From: Lenisia limosa
Lineage: Eukaryota; Breviatea
Assembly (NCBI GenBank): GCA_001655205.1
Contig: LPNZ01010009.1
Location: 1-31,812 of the forward strand
Length of the DNA: 31,812 bases
Reading direction: 5' to 3'
Below are positions 1-10,359 of this stretch, piece after piece; within the stretch, counting starts at the first letter, position 1; each line of letters starts with the position of its first letter. A program made the position numbers and the translations under genes. Below the pieces are notes generated by a model, which searched no databases, was not told the DNA's origin, and was given only the letters and a program-made list of their open reading frames with translations.

Positions 1-60
1 ATATATAATTATATATAATATTATATCTATATATATATATATGTGTGTGTGTGTGTATCA
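1..60. repeat. AT then TG microsatellite at the window start
   Basis: Alternating AT runs pass directly into a TG run of about eight units. It lies beyond the 3' end of the minus-strand gene that ends at 174. I see no coding signal in it. Confidence 0.85.
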
Positions 61-173
61 TATCTGTTTACAGAGATTCAACCAACCTCAACTTGAATTT
101 TAACGGGTGGTGTATCTTGTCTGAAAGAATAAGACAAATCAAGAAGCTGAATAAGATGAAGCCTTCCCCCAGC

Positions 174-3100
174 TCACATGGAGAGCGACGGAAGAGCTTT
201 GGTGGGATTTAGGTCAGATGTGGGCTTTTCCTTCGGTTTCTTTTCACTGCCATCGTGTGGAGTCAGCAAAGGTTTCAGGACAGCGATGTTGTCACTATTC
301 AAGGCCGCGTCGGAAAGGTTCAGAGCAATGACTGGAGGGAGGCTTGGGATGGATTTACTACAAAGTCAGGAATATAGCAAAAATGAGAAAAGCAATGAGT
401 ATGTATACATACATGCATAGTATATGGGTATGTATGTTACTACATCGCTAAGTCATTATTACCCCAATCTCCGTCCATTATTTGTAGCAAAATGAGAAAA
501 GTAACCAGTATCTAGCGTTAAGCTTATCATTATTCCTATTCCTCAAGACCGCTTAACTCACCAAAGCAAAAGGGCTGCAGCTGGAGCTGGAAGGTCGCTT
601 TTCGATAAATCTAGCCTACTAAGCCTAACAAGTAAATAGGTTAAAATATGGAGAATTAACCACATTGAATCAACTGTCAAGAAAAGCAGCGTTCACCACC
701 AGAAGAATTCCCCCTCAACATACCGTTTCAGCGCAGTCAGGCCAGTCAAGGCCGTTTCAAGTCTTCTCTGCGACCATGAATCGCCACCTGTCGTGCCTAT
801 AGTATGTGAATCCCACAAGTTAACTAACCATTCAGATATGGTCTTGTTCGATTTATCGCGATTCCGTTGATGTAAGTTGATGCAACTGATGCAACACGAC
901 CCGCTCTTTCAGGTCCGGCAATATGATTTTTGTTGAATCCTAAATAATGGTTAATTTGATTATGCACGCACTTACAGAAAATGAATATATACTATTTCTA
1001 CCAACCTTCATCACCGCGAGTGAAAAAAAGATTATGGTCCAGTTCAGGACTAAAAGGTCAGCAGGAAATATGACAATTCATCATTTTCAAAGACGCAAGA
1101 TTACAACGGGCCAATCCGCCAGAATCATTTCAAATAATAATGTAACAGATTTTTATTTTGAAGCACAAAAAGCCGTCCTCAAGTTAATCGCACAGGACCA
1201 TCGAATAATTCTGTACATATCACCAACCAACCCAAGAGTTGACGAAATGGTAGCACTAGCCAAAATTCCGACTGCGCGGTGGCGCGAATCGGCTCCCGTA
1301 ATCTCGACTGGGTGGCCAAATGACGCCACCGCAAGAGGTGGGGGCAAAAACGGTCCAATGGGTGCGAACGCTAAAAATATGATGGCAACAGACATGGTTA
1401 TTAAATAATAGAAGAATGTTTAAACAAATTCTATTTCTGGTAAAAGTACCTGGTGTTTCCGAGAGGATTCGATAAGGGTCACAACTGGAAACAATGCTCT
1501 TTGGAAGTGATGTAGACAACCACCATTCAGGGTCGTGAGGAACAGTGTGAGACAGTCTATATAAATGATGCTAATTAGTTGATTATGCCGGTAATTTGAA
1601 GCACAGTCCTCGGGTAAGACTTGCGAAATATCAATAATGATCAGAATTTATGGAGAATTCAGCCTTTTGAAACATCGCAGCAAACAATAGCAATGAATAG
1701 AGTCCATTTACCGTTTGAATAGAGCTGCCCATATCGGAGAAAGTGAGATATCTCTTCTCTAAGCTGGTAAGTCTATTTTGGTTCAGTAAATACATACTTC
1801 CCGGATGAGGATCACTTCTGCTTTCAAGAGAGCAGCAATCGATAGATTGGCCAGAACCTAGTTTGTCAATTTGTTAGATGGAGTTAAACTCCTTGGCATC
1901 CACAAACCAATGTGACGGCTTCACTTGAGAGATTTCCGAAGGTGCTTAGATCTGTGACAGTCAGAACGTTAAACAATTGAACAGTGACTATTGTATTCGA
2001 AATTACAACCCCTCCAAGTAATCCTCAAAAGATCAATGAATCTAAGTTGGCTTTTGCATTCTTAAGATCTTACAGTGTAGCTATTATCATCACCTATTGA
2101 TACATCCAGTATGTAAGACCTTTTGCATGTTGATAAATTGAGGTTGCCACCTCAAACATCAGTATACATGTTCCATCAGTAGAACCTAACGAATCATTCG
2201 TTGAAAGTTGTATCTAGATCAAATCTGTCACTACCCTTTTCCAAACCCAACCTGAAAAGTGATGTGCGATGACTTGGGCAGCTGAAGAGGCGAGGGAGGG
2301 AATTTGAAGATAGTCTGCCATCCCTAAGGTTTCCAGCCCATCTTCTGATTGAATCGTAACATCTTTCTAATAATATTATTTGAAATCTTTCCTGATTTGC
2401 AAGTCACTAGCGTTTGATATTAGTTCAGAAGTATTGTTCAGCCTACATGCTTGAGGGCTTCAGCGATATACCCAATGACATTCGGTCCGCACTGCAACCG
2501 GAGCACCCCGGTTGTTGACTCCAAAAAACCGCCTAGATAGTATTAGTGTGCGCAGGAGACATGGAACTCTTTCCAGTTGGCCGAGCTTGTTGGGTAGGTC
2601 TGCAAGGAATGTTAAAGTTGCAGGATGTTATACTGGAAATATTGCAAGGAAGTGTAAGAAGAAAAGGGGTTTTCAAACTTTTCGAGAGGGAACCGGGGTA
2701 ATGTGACCATGACAATAATTTTCCCTCACCCCCCATCATAAACTATAGTAATAGTAATAGTAATAGTAATAGTAATAGTAATAATAATAGTAATAATTCA
2801 ACCAATGAGTATAACGGTATTTACAGAACCAAAATACTGATTATTTGCAAAAAGAAGGGAAAAAAAAAAAAAAAAAAAAAANNNNNNNNNNNNNNNNNNN
2901 NNNNNNNNNNNNNNNNNNNNNNNNNNNNNNNNNNNNNNNNNNNNNNNNNNNNNNNNNNNNNNNNNNNNGAAAGAAGCAAGTTCCAACACAGCTTTCGATA
3001 ATCCCAATAATATAAGATGAGACGGAAGCAGACCTGAACACATGAGGTTGATGACAGGCCACTTAGAAATGACGGACCTGGCCACGCTAACGGCCGGGCC

Positions 3101-3379
3101 TGTCAGGCCCACAAGGCTCATCACGTCATCGTCGTCTTCGGACCAGTTGATCGAGTCTCCATCCGACTCTTGCTGGGGGGTAGCGTCATTGTCTTCAAAT
3201 TCCTCGAGGCTCTCAGGTGGAGTTTGTTCCTTTGCGTCAGGCGTTTGTCGTCGCTGTGTGGCCTGGATTGTTGGTTGGAACGGCGTTGAGAGTTGGCTGA
3301 TCGGAAGCGGCGCTCCTCTCTGGCTAAGGAAAAGGTTGGGCAACGGCCGACTTCCAAGTCTCGCCTTCGGAATGGACAT
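174..3379 (-). CDS. Unassigned multi-exon gene, BTB-like middle, interrupted by a gap
   Basis: I do not securely recognise this gene. Its exons, from 5' to 3' on the minus strand, are 3379 to about 3036, gap, 2532-2447, 2344-2252, 1951-1925, 1817-1798, 1772-1712, 1556-1450, 1370 down to at most 1179, a probable exon ending at 939, 767-724, 597-562 and 357-174. The start is ATG at 3377-3379. The N-terminus is basic and Pro/Gln-rich, followed by an acidic stretch (SINWSEDDDDV). Two middle exons read FLESTTGVLRLQCGPNVIGY and LETLGMADYLQIPSLASSAA; the second resembles the helix after a BTB fold (A-x-x-L-Q-I-x-x-L). The last exon reads LNLSDAALNSDNIAVL, is lysine-rich and ends with TGA at 174-176. 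Most of the later junctions keep phase. The junction 2447/2344 does not, so a small exon may be missing. An adaptor role would be inference only. Confidence 0.5.
2745..2795. repeat. TAG/TAA trinucleotide microsatellite
   Basis: A run of about fourteen units, mostly TAG with a few TAA, in a probable intron of the minus-strand gene, about 85 bases from the first assembly gap. Confidence 0.9.
2862..2968. other. Poly-A run and assembly gap 1
   Basis: About twenty A residues lead into Ns at 2882-2968. On the minus strand this is a T-run inside the unassigned gene, consistent with an intron. One or more exons of that gene may be hidden here. Confidence 0.9.
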
Positions 3380-3696
3380 GCCTTAGGGTTCATTGTTTTC
3401 CAATAATAGCCTCATCTTGAGAAATGTTTTGGTAAGGAATAGGTGGGGGGGAGGGCTATCAGTGCACGCAGATGCTTTGAAACGTTCCCATCTGTCTACG
3501 TTTCCTGAGATATAATTAAGGAAGGTCTGAGGAGTGGCAAGGTGGTGAAGCAGTGAAGGTGGCAAGGGAGAGAAAAGAGAGGGTGAAACATGATTGATCG
3601 ACACCCCATGTTCAATGGGTATAAAAAAGAAACAAGGGAGGTAATAGTAGTCCATCAATACCCGCCAATTAAGGAATTTTCTTTGTGTAGGGCAGC
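3380..3696. promoter_or_regulatory. Divergent promoter region between two start codons
   Basis: The 317 bases between the minus-strand ATG (3377-3379) and the FAF2-type ATG (3697-3699) must hold the 5' ends of both genes. I see no clear TATA box. There is a short purine-rich stretch near 3555-3590. Apparent open frames here on either strand look incidental. Confidence 0.5.
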
Positions 3697-6099
3697 ATGG
3701 ACGACCATAGCCTTGCTCTTATCAACACTTTTCAAGAAATCTCTGGAATTGAAGATTTAGATCGGGCAAAAGACCTTCTTGAGGTAGTTGCCCAACTTCC
3801 AACTTGGGTTTATTTGACCTATTTTCACCGATTTTAGTCATGCAATTGGAACATTGAGATGGCAGTCAACACACACTTTGCAATGATGGATGGATCACAA
3901 GCACCACAAACACAGGACTTGCCTTCTTATGAAGATGCTGGTTGGGGGTATTATTTATTACATAATACATAATACATAATAGGTTGAACTAACTTGTTAA
4001 CGTGCCTTTTAGTGAACGAACCTGCCCAACCATCCCAACAATTTTTCCAACAAAATAATCCCTTCAATACCCGCTCTGAGGAACAGAATCAGCCCGAGGA
4101 AGAAGCAGTTGAAGTCGAAGGTCTGATGGAGACATGGGAAGTAGGGTGGACCTCTACTCTCTCTCATGGATGGCAATAATTAGATATTGGCACAACCACA
4201 CTGGTAAACAAATTTACTTTTCAGGACCTAGTTTTTGGACCTATATATGGTCGTTTTTCACTTCGTTCTTCTCCATCTTTTTCGAGTCTCTTTCGACTCC
4301 AAGTCAAAGCCCCGCAGAATTTATTGATAAATTCAAGGTGGGATACTCGTCACTGTCTGGAAATCATGCTGTTGTTGACGTCATTCTTCAGGGGGAGTTT
4401 GGAGACCTGAATTTCCCTGCTTTCTCGACTCGTCAATTTCATGAGGTATTTTGGTATTTTATGTCCTTTTAAAACTAAAACTCATCTTTTATCGATATGT
4501 GTCATCATGATACCAACAATCATAAATCTGCATCGTGAAAACCATTATTTTGTGGATTTTTTTTGGAACGAAGGGTATCCTGCTTATAACCACTCAGGCT
4601 GTAATGTCGTGCAAAGAGGAAGGCAAACTGATGTTGGTGTATTTACATAAGGCAAACGACCCTCTTTGCTCAGCTTTTGTCAGGTAACTTTGTTATACTG
4701 TGGCTTACCCTCAAGAAATGTCTTAGCAAACCCTGAAGTCAGTGCATTGGTTAGTGAAACAATTGTTTGGGGTGGAGACGCGTCATTTGAACCTGCCGCT
4801 TCCGTGGCCTCTTCTTTCAGAGTTTCCGCTCCATTTCTAGGTATCAGGCGCAGTACCTTGTCCCAATTCTTATCTTCATTTCTCGATGGCGGCATTCTCT
4901 TTGGATTGTGATTGTTCAGGAGTAATGGCCCCTCGCGGTCAGCATAATCAGGTTGTGTTGGCAGGCAGAATGACAGGCTCAGCTGGACCACAGGCTGCTT
5001 TACGTCTGATCAAACCGGTTCGATATCTACCCACTCTTGACCTAAGTAACAGATTTGACTGTTTAGTTTGTGGAAATGATGAAGCGACAGGGTGAGGAAG
5101 AGCGCAACAGACAAGCAGCTTTGGAAATTGAAAAGAACCTCATGTAAGTTCTTTTCTGGCCCCAATGTCATGGCCTAGGGAGCAACAGAGGAGAGAGTTT
5201 GAAGAGAGCTTGGCAGCTGATAAGGCTGCAAAGGACGAAAAAGAGAAAATCGAGGAGTAAGCACCTTGTCGAAACTCACCCATCTCTAGAGAACAGCAAA
5301 GCCAAGAAAGAAAGCACCAATCTTTATTGCAGCAAAGAAGAGAGGAAACTGCCTCAATCAAACCGGAATATACTGGTATGTGGTTGATTAATCATTTTGA
5401 GAAAAAAAATACTCCCACATAGATACCCTGTTTATTTAACTGTATTCTTGTTCTCAAAAAATATTTCTCACTATTACTAACATTGACTAGGAGAAAATGC
5501 CGCTAAAATTGCTGTTGTTTTGCCAAATGGTCAAAGAGTACAAAGAGCGTGAGGGGTGTTTTGGGTGGGGTAATACATACATACAGTATGTGATATGTAT
5601 ATATATATCATATAGTATATATATATATATATATTAAACCATATCCACTCAGTGATATGATGATATGACCAACTTTCAAGTCGAAATGATGATCGAAGAT
5701 AGCACGAGGGTTGTCAATTATCAACGAGTGGATATGAGGTATCGTATCACACGTGATCACCCAAAAAATGATATGATCAATAAAATTCGGATTAAGTAGC
5801 AACCCTTACTGTTTCAGTTTCGAAGTGGATGATACGCTTTCTTCTCTGTTCATTTGGGTACAAAGCCACGACCCAGGCCTGTCTTGGGATTTCTCCGTTT
5901 CCCTTGTGCAAAACTACCCCAACAAAGTCTTCCTTCCTTCAGATCAGGTATTGGTGGAGGGGGGGAGAGAATGATAAAGGAGAACCGAAAAACAAAAAGT
6001 TTTACCTATCATCTGACGATCCAGACCCTCAGTGAGGCTGGATTGGCGCCAAAATCGCTATTGCGCGTGATGGATGCCAATTTGAGTAATGACTCATAG
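3697..6099 (+). CDS. FAF2: FAF2/UBXD8-type protein (UBA-like, UAS, UBX)
   Basis: Membrane-hairpin adaptor of the FAF2/UBXD8 (yeast Ubx2-like) family; relatives recruit the AAA ATPase p97/Cdc48 in ER-associated degradation and on lipid droplets. Fourteen exons: 3697-3783, 3838-3940, 4013-4120, 4225-4337, 4392-4445, 4598-4683, 4716-4840, 4920-5017, 5067-5143, 5179-5256, 5290-5375, 5491-5548, 5818-5947, 6025-6099. They sum to 1,278 nt (425 residues; human FAF2 has 445) and all close in phase. The UBA-like domain is residues 1-40 (NTFQEISGIEDLDRAKDLL). A hydrophobic anchor follows (FWTYIWSFFTSFFSIFF), then a UAS thioredoxin-like domain (KLMLVYLHK; NPEVSALVSETIVW), a charged coiled coil, and UBX from about residue 339 (KIAVVLPNGQRVQR ... 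TLSEAGLAPKSLLRV). The third exon end is least certain: donors at 4121, 4141 or 4146 are possible. Two introns are only 33 and 35 nt. The UBX FPR turn reads YPN. Confidence 0.93.
5575..5640. repeat. AT-rich near-palindromic intronic tract
   Basis: Alternating TA/AT with TATATCATATAGTATATA, inside the 269-nt FAF2 intron (5549-5817). It could form a hairpin and explains why this intron is far longer than its neighbours. Confidence 0.75.
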
Positions 6100-6237
6100 T
6101 TAGTTTCTTGGTTCCTTTTTGATACAGTTACATTATTTGCATTTCACAATAGGTTGGGTTAAGAAATAACGAGCTCCTTGAATCCCGTTTTCTCATCTTG
6201 TTCCCTCCTATGGTTGTTATGACGAAGCATTAATACG

Positions 6238-7220
6238 TTACCTCATTGTAAACGGTAGAGGTTGATAAACGATTTCTGCTGTCGTATGGATGGTGGAGCC
6301 GGGCTTCAGGTGACCTCCAATAACAACCCCCTTTTCGTCTGAGCAGCTAAACTGTCAATCGGAGAACAAGAAGATTTTCCTCACAGGATGCTTTTGGAAA
6401 ACAAAAGCTTTTAATATTTGTCATAAATCTAAACTTGTTTATGCTTATACCCCTAGCAGAATTCACACTCAATTCACTTCGCCCACCTTATGTGAAGATG
6501 AATGCCGTCTTGAGTATACGTTCCCACCAAAGAAACAATCTCCAGGGATCCTAAAGAATCACATTTAGCATTTAACTCACGGTCCACTTCAATCATATCC
6601 AAGTTGGCTGTCCGAATCACGAGCTTTTCTAACGAACCGACACAGGTCAAAATGGCCCCTTGGCTCTGTAAATTTCAGTGTGAACTTGGTATGGCGCTGA
6701 TATGCATGATAGAGTGCTCACTGGTAACTTTGTTATTTCATTGTAAAGGTCTTGTCCGTTCTTTAACCTGATGGCCTTGGGGTAGAAAGGGTCTTGGAAC
6801 TGAGGATGTGATTGTGACCCTTCTAGATGTCCAATCCAAGGTTTATCCAAGAAATTCCCAACATACAAGGAACACAGGATAAAAAGTTAAGAGCAGCATT
6901 GTCTCAAGCCCTCACCCTAGTTCTTTCAAACCTTGGAGCAAAACCTCCTCGGAGCAAAAGTTTACATTTGATATGCCATGATACGTATCTACTATGACAT
7001 GTATGGTATATCATATGATATGCAGTAACCATAATAATGCACAATGTCCTCGTATCATCCCTTGAAGATAATGCTAGAATATCAAAGAACACCCGATTCC
7101 AACCACGCGAAGAACCAATGCTGCAACAAGGGCCTGTAATTGTCAGTTGTGGAGAAGGTAGCCTGTCCGTAAAAAGGGCCATCCTTATCCTTGGAGAGAT
7201 ATATATATCTTCACCTCCAT
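6238..7220 (-). CDS. PPC/DUF296-domain protein
   Basis: Small protein with a plant-and-prokaryote-conserved (PPC, DUF296) domain. The fold is known from plant AT-hook proteins, where it trimerises and mediates protein contacts, and from stand-alone bacterial and eukaryotic proteins of unclear biochemical role. Exons on the minus strand: 7220-7215, 7189-7093, 6822-6722, 6665-6581, 6550-6487, 6346-6238; they total 462 nt, 153 residues, all in phase. The domain fills the C-terminal two thirds: AIRLKNGQDLYNEI, then QGAILTCVGSLEKLVIRTA, SLEIVSLVGTYTQDGIHLHI and EKGVVIGGHLKPGSTIHTTA, matching the family order (VGS, SGT-like, DG-HLH, GGHL, TAE). There is no AT-hook. The first two exons are weaker: the ATG exon is six nt and its intron would be 25 nt. 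The 6551-6580 intron is 30 nt. It is convergent with FAF2; the stop codons lie 138 bases apart. Confidence 0.9.
7008..7021. repeat. Perfect 14-base palindrome ATATCATATGATAT
   Basis: Self-complementary sequence in the second intron of the PPC gene. A near copy (one end base differs) is at 13186-13199 in a RasGEF intron. Confidence 0.85.
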
Positions 7221-7373
7221 GAGACAACAATACTTCTGATGTAATACAATTTCATATAGTACTTATGTAATTTCCGTTATGTATATTAGAAAAAGTGGCT
7301 ACATTATGAAAACATTTGTATCGTCTGCTTGGTTGGTATGACAAAAATATACCACCCCGTCAGGCAGAATAAA

Positions 7374-8020
7374 CTATTTTACTCTCAACAATACAAAATT
7401 GTATTTATGACCACATATGGAAGGTATGAATATTGTTCCTATCCAACAAACCACAAGAATAACAACAAAGGCTTGGGCTTGAAATTCACCTCCCAAGTGC
7501 TGGCTTAATCCTTCCCAATCTAGCATGCTCTGGATAATCAACGGAGTGAATAAATGATTTATGTTCATTGTTGGAGGTTATTCAACTCCCCCTTGGTTCA
7601 TTCCCAATGAGGCATATAAAACTTTTCCCCCTTTTAATATAATACCTCCAAGAGTAGATATAACTTCTTGTTTCAATCCCTGGATACAGCTTCTCCCTGA
7701 GGTAGATGATATCTTCTGCACCTAAATATACCAATTATCCTTGTCTAAAATATCCCCACAAAACAATGAAAATGAATACCCCCCCCACACACACACTGAA
7801 GCGTGTCCTCCGTTCAACAAAAACTTGTAGTAGGGGTGGGTGGGGAAGTGTTATGCTGGTAAAGGAAATTGCCGTTTCCGGTTAACTATTTGCTAAAAAA
7901 AAAAGTAAACAAAAAAAACACTGAAAAAAATCCCCAAAAAGAAAAAAGTAGTAGCTTTCTCAATTCGTTACGGGATAAGCTGTAATTTCGGACATTCACA
8001 ATGTCACCCGGGTTAACTCC
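7374..8020 (-). CDS. Unassigned small gene, exon fragments, C-terminal membrane segment
   Basis: Not recognised, and the 5' boundary is a guess. The best-supported exon is 7529-7374 (ends TAG): MLDWEGLSQHLGGEF, then a hydrophobic stretch (AFVVILVVCWIGTIFI). Its acceptor is preceded in phase by an exon ending at 7587 that reads VISTLGGIILKGGKVLYASL; this could start at 7679 or 7715. Weaker coding-like pieces lie upstream near 7830-7800 (FVERRTRF) and 8030-7950 (GIWSAGVNPGDIVNVRNYS). The GG-I-L-x-GGKVLYA pattern faintly recalls AhpC/TSA_2 (PRXL2-like) thioredoxin-fold proteins, but I could not place the CxxC motif. It lies between RCE1 and the PPC gene on the same strand, 153 bases upstream of the PPC start codon. 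Confidence 0.35.
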
Positions 8021-8225
8021 CGCACTCCATATCCCACTCTTTCCTTGATATCATCTGAATATACAAATCACATCCAGGTCACATCTATATCTTCGATTAA
8101 GATGAGACTGTGATGAAGGAAACCGAAGGGAACTGGAAATAATTCCGAATGCGCCAGTTTACGATAAAATTCAATTGTTCTACAAAAATCCATCAATTAC
8201 CCCATACAATTTCACCATGATCCAC

Positions 8226-9995
8226 TTAGATAACAAAAAACCCTAAAATGAAGAGAGCCAAGCCTGTACAATACACCAAAATCACTGCAGTACCTACATT
8301 GTTAAACTCGTCAGGGTTTTAGGCCCTTTACTCAATGCTCAATCCTCGGTGTACCTCTCCTGAAATCATCTATGAACTCCGGGAAGCCGCACCAGTTACA
8401 GAAAGCATGTACAAGGAAGGCAGCGAGAATATGACTTCGGGCAATGCCGTTCACACAGATGTAGGTTGAATACATTCCAAATGGCCACGTGAAGACAGTT
8501 TTAAAACCTGATGCTGGGATAAAACTCTGTTGCTAAATGTATCGTTTGTAAAATGAAATAGAAATTCGACATCAAGCATACAGACAGTGAGTGCGAACAT
8601 AATTTTGTCATTTGCAGTTGGGTGGTCGCCCAGCGCTGTCAAGTGGCGGAAGTGGGCTACACATAAGGAACAAAGAAATGGGCTTACAGAGAGAAAAGAT
8701 ACCGGGGGTCAAGAAAACAAAAGTTGACCAGGAGTAATTTCCAGCTATTGAGTTAAAGGACGAGAACTAGTCAATACCCAACCAAAGAGCAGAGAGAGAA
8801 CTGGCCCTCTAAAAATAATTTCCTCAAAGAGTGGTCCCATCACGTTGTTGCGAATGCTCTGGTAGCTCAAAAGACCAAATGTGGTTGCTTGCCAATAACC
8901 CACGTCGAAAACTAGAGCTATTAGAAGAACTGCTTAGAGGAGACATAAATCACGGCAGTGTCGGCCAATAACAGTCACATAGTCTTTTCAAAACCCACAC
9001 ATACGAACGTTATCTTCTTTCATTTCGAGAACCCATGCAAAAAGTGGTCCAATGAACAGAATAATGGCATGTAACAGCGGAATAAACGTTGATAGATCAG
9101 GCATGTCCATCCCCAGTAACTTTGCTTGTGTTGTGAAGGCGATACAATGATACTATAAAGATAAGAATAATCAATAATCTCATTAGGTTTTGTTTTTGCA
9201 TTAAAAAAGAAGTGATGAAATTGTCATTATTCGTACCTCAGACATCAAGAAGACAGTAATTAGAGAAAGAAATGCCCCTATTGAGAGGGCTTTGTAACTA
9301 AAGTATCATTAATGGAAGAAGAGGATAATTCATTTGAAATATTTTTCCATATCGTACACCCAACTATGATACATATCACATATTCAATTCTCCATCCATC
9401 TTACCCTGCCATTATGAAAGAAGGGTGGTCACGGCTAACGCCAGAAGGTTTAAGAACATCAATCAACGCCACCGATGTTAAACTACAAAGTAAATGACGC
9501 TGTCTTCATTAAAATGTCAAAACAGGTCTGGTTACATTTACGTTTTCGACCCAGGTTGTTATCAAATAAAATCAGTAGCCCCCATCTCCTCCTATTTAAA
9601 CACTTGGTATCAGTAGCCCCCACCTCCTCCTATTTAAACACTTGGTATCAAAAATATTTTGAAAATCAGTTCATAATGAAACACATAAATTTGAGAAACC
9701 TAAACAGTATCTGAGAAAGTTGCTGTGATTGGGTAACAAGAAAAAGTAAATATTTTGAAAGGCACTTCACACAAAACATTTCATCTTAGCAGACAGTATT
9801 TGTCTGATCAATTACTTGTATATACATGTGAGATGAGAGCCTTTGAGATACAATCTTGCCAAAGCTAGCAATCTCACACAAATACAAACCAAATAGAGTA
9901 CTGTTGTGGTCTCCTTCAAACCTTAATATCACCGCAAGTATGCTGGACAATGGCGACAACAGGCACTGCTCTGCTACTTCTATCCTCGTTTCCAT
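8226..9995 (-). CDS. RCE1: CAAX prenyl protease 2 (RCE1)
   Basis: ER-membrane intramembrane endoprotease (CPBP/ABI family) that removes the aaX tripeptide from prenylated CAAX proteins such as Ras before carboxymethylation. Nine exons on the minus strand: 9995-9880, 9482-9405, 9297-9237, 9152-9005, 8911-8783, 8744-8688, 8656-8582, 8507-8355, 8293-8226; total 885 nt, 294 residues, all in phase (human RCE1 has 329). Markers in order: SRDHPSFI near residue 57, a hydrophobic LLHAIILFIGPLFAW, the catalytic EE pair in FEEIIFRG (residues 164/165, Arg169), SHFRH (His198, His201), and VHAFCNWCGFP (His255, Asn259). The C-terminus is a hydrophobic helix (TAVILVYCTGLALFI). All expected catalytic residues are present, so it should be active. 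The start is the first in-frame ATG of exon 1. The shortest introns are 31 nt (8657-8687) and 38 nt (8745-8782). It is divergent from the RasGEF. Confidence 0.95.
9571..9650. repeat. Two-copy tandem repeat, 38-base period
   Basis: Two adjacent copies of a unit starting ATCAGTAGCCCCCA and ending AAACACTTGGT; they differ at a single base. The repeat sits in the first RCE1 intron (9483-9879) and looks like a recent local duplication. Confidence 0.92.
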
Positions 9996-10359
9996 CTCCA
10001 AATAAAGAGTATATATCTCTGTAAAAAATCAGAACATAATAATAATGTGCATATGTGCATCACCCCCCCTCTCTCTCTTATAAATCATCTCACCTGTTGT
10101 CGTTTGTTGTCGGTAAAACAGATGTATACTGGAGTATCAAATCAGGCGAGTAAATCGGGCCGGCCAGCGACCATCGACGGAGGTAGTAAGACGCAGGCGG
10201 GTTCAGATGGCTGAGTTTTTCACAACTGTCCCACCCGGCGGCGTGGACTATTCCGGTTTTTTTTGGAAAAAGTGGGGGGAAGACCTTTTAGACGGTGAAA
10301 TGACATATATTGTGTTGAAAAGTTGAGAACAACAAATAATTACAGTAGAGAGGGAGAGG
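9996..10359. promoter_or_regulatory. Shared promoter region of RCE1 and RasGEF
   Basis: The 364 bases between the two divergent start codons hold both 5' ends. They include a pyrimidine run (C then CT repeats) near 10063-10079 and a GC-richer stretch around 10140-10250. No canonical TATA box is evident. Co-expression of a Ras-processing enzyme and a Ras activator is an inference from this arrangement. Confidence 0.5.

Noticed and set aside
178-420. 80-codon open frame on the plus strand
   Set aside because: It is antisense to the last exon of the minus-strand gene (174-357), which has better splice signals and continuity.
947-1408. 153-codon open frame on the plus strand
   Set aside because: It overlaps antisense the minus-strand exon up to 1370, which links in phase to neighbouring exons. 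The plus-strand peptide shows no recognisable motif.
2862-2881. Poly-A run as the tail of a retroposed gene
   Set aside because: There is no intronless gene copy or target-site duplication next to it, and it sits at a gap edge like other homopolymers here.
4204-4224. Possible 21-nt intron in FAF2 (GTAAAC...TTTTCAG)
   Set aside because: It would need an extra 20-nt exon and a weak upstream donor. Using 4225 as acceptor after a donor at 4121 explains the frame with fewer steps. The reading is not excluded.
6904-7230. 108-codon minus-strand open frame as a separate gene
   Set aside because: A different frame of the same region supplies the PPC gene's first exons and joins it in phase; the long frame includes an AT palindrome and seems accidental.
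9923-9943. Possible 21-nt intron in RCE1 exon 1
   Set aside because: The segment is a multiple of three and in frame; retention merely adds seven residues, so the sequence cannot decide. It was left as coding.
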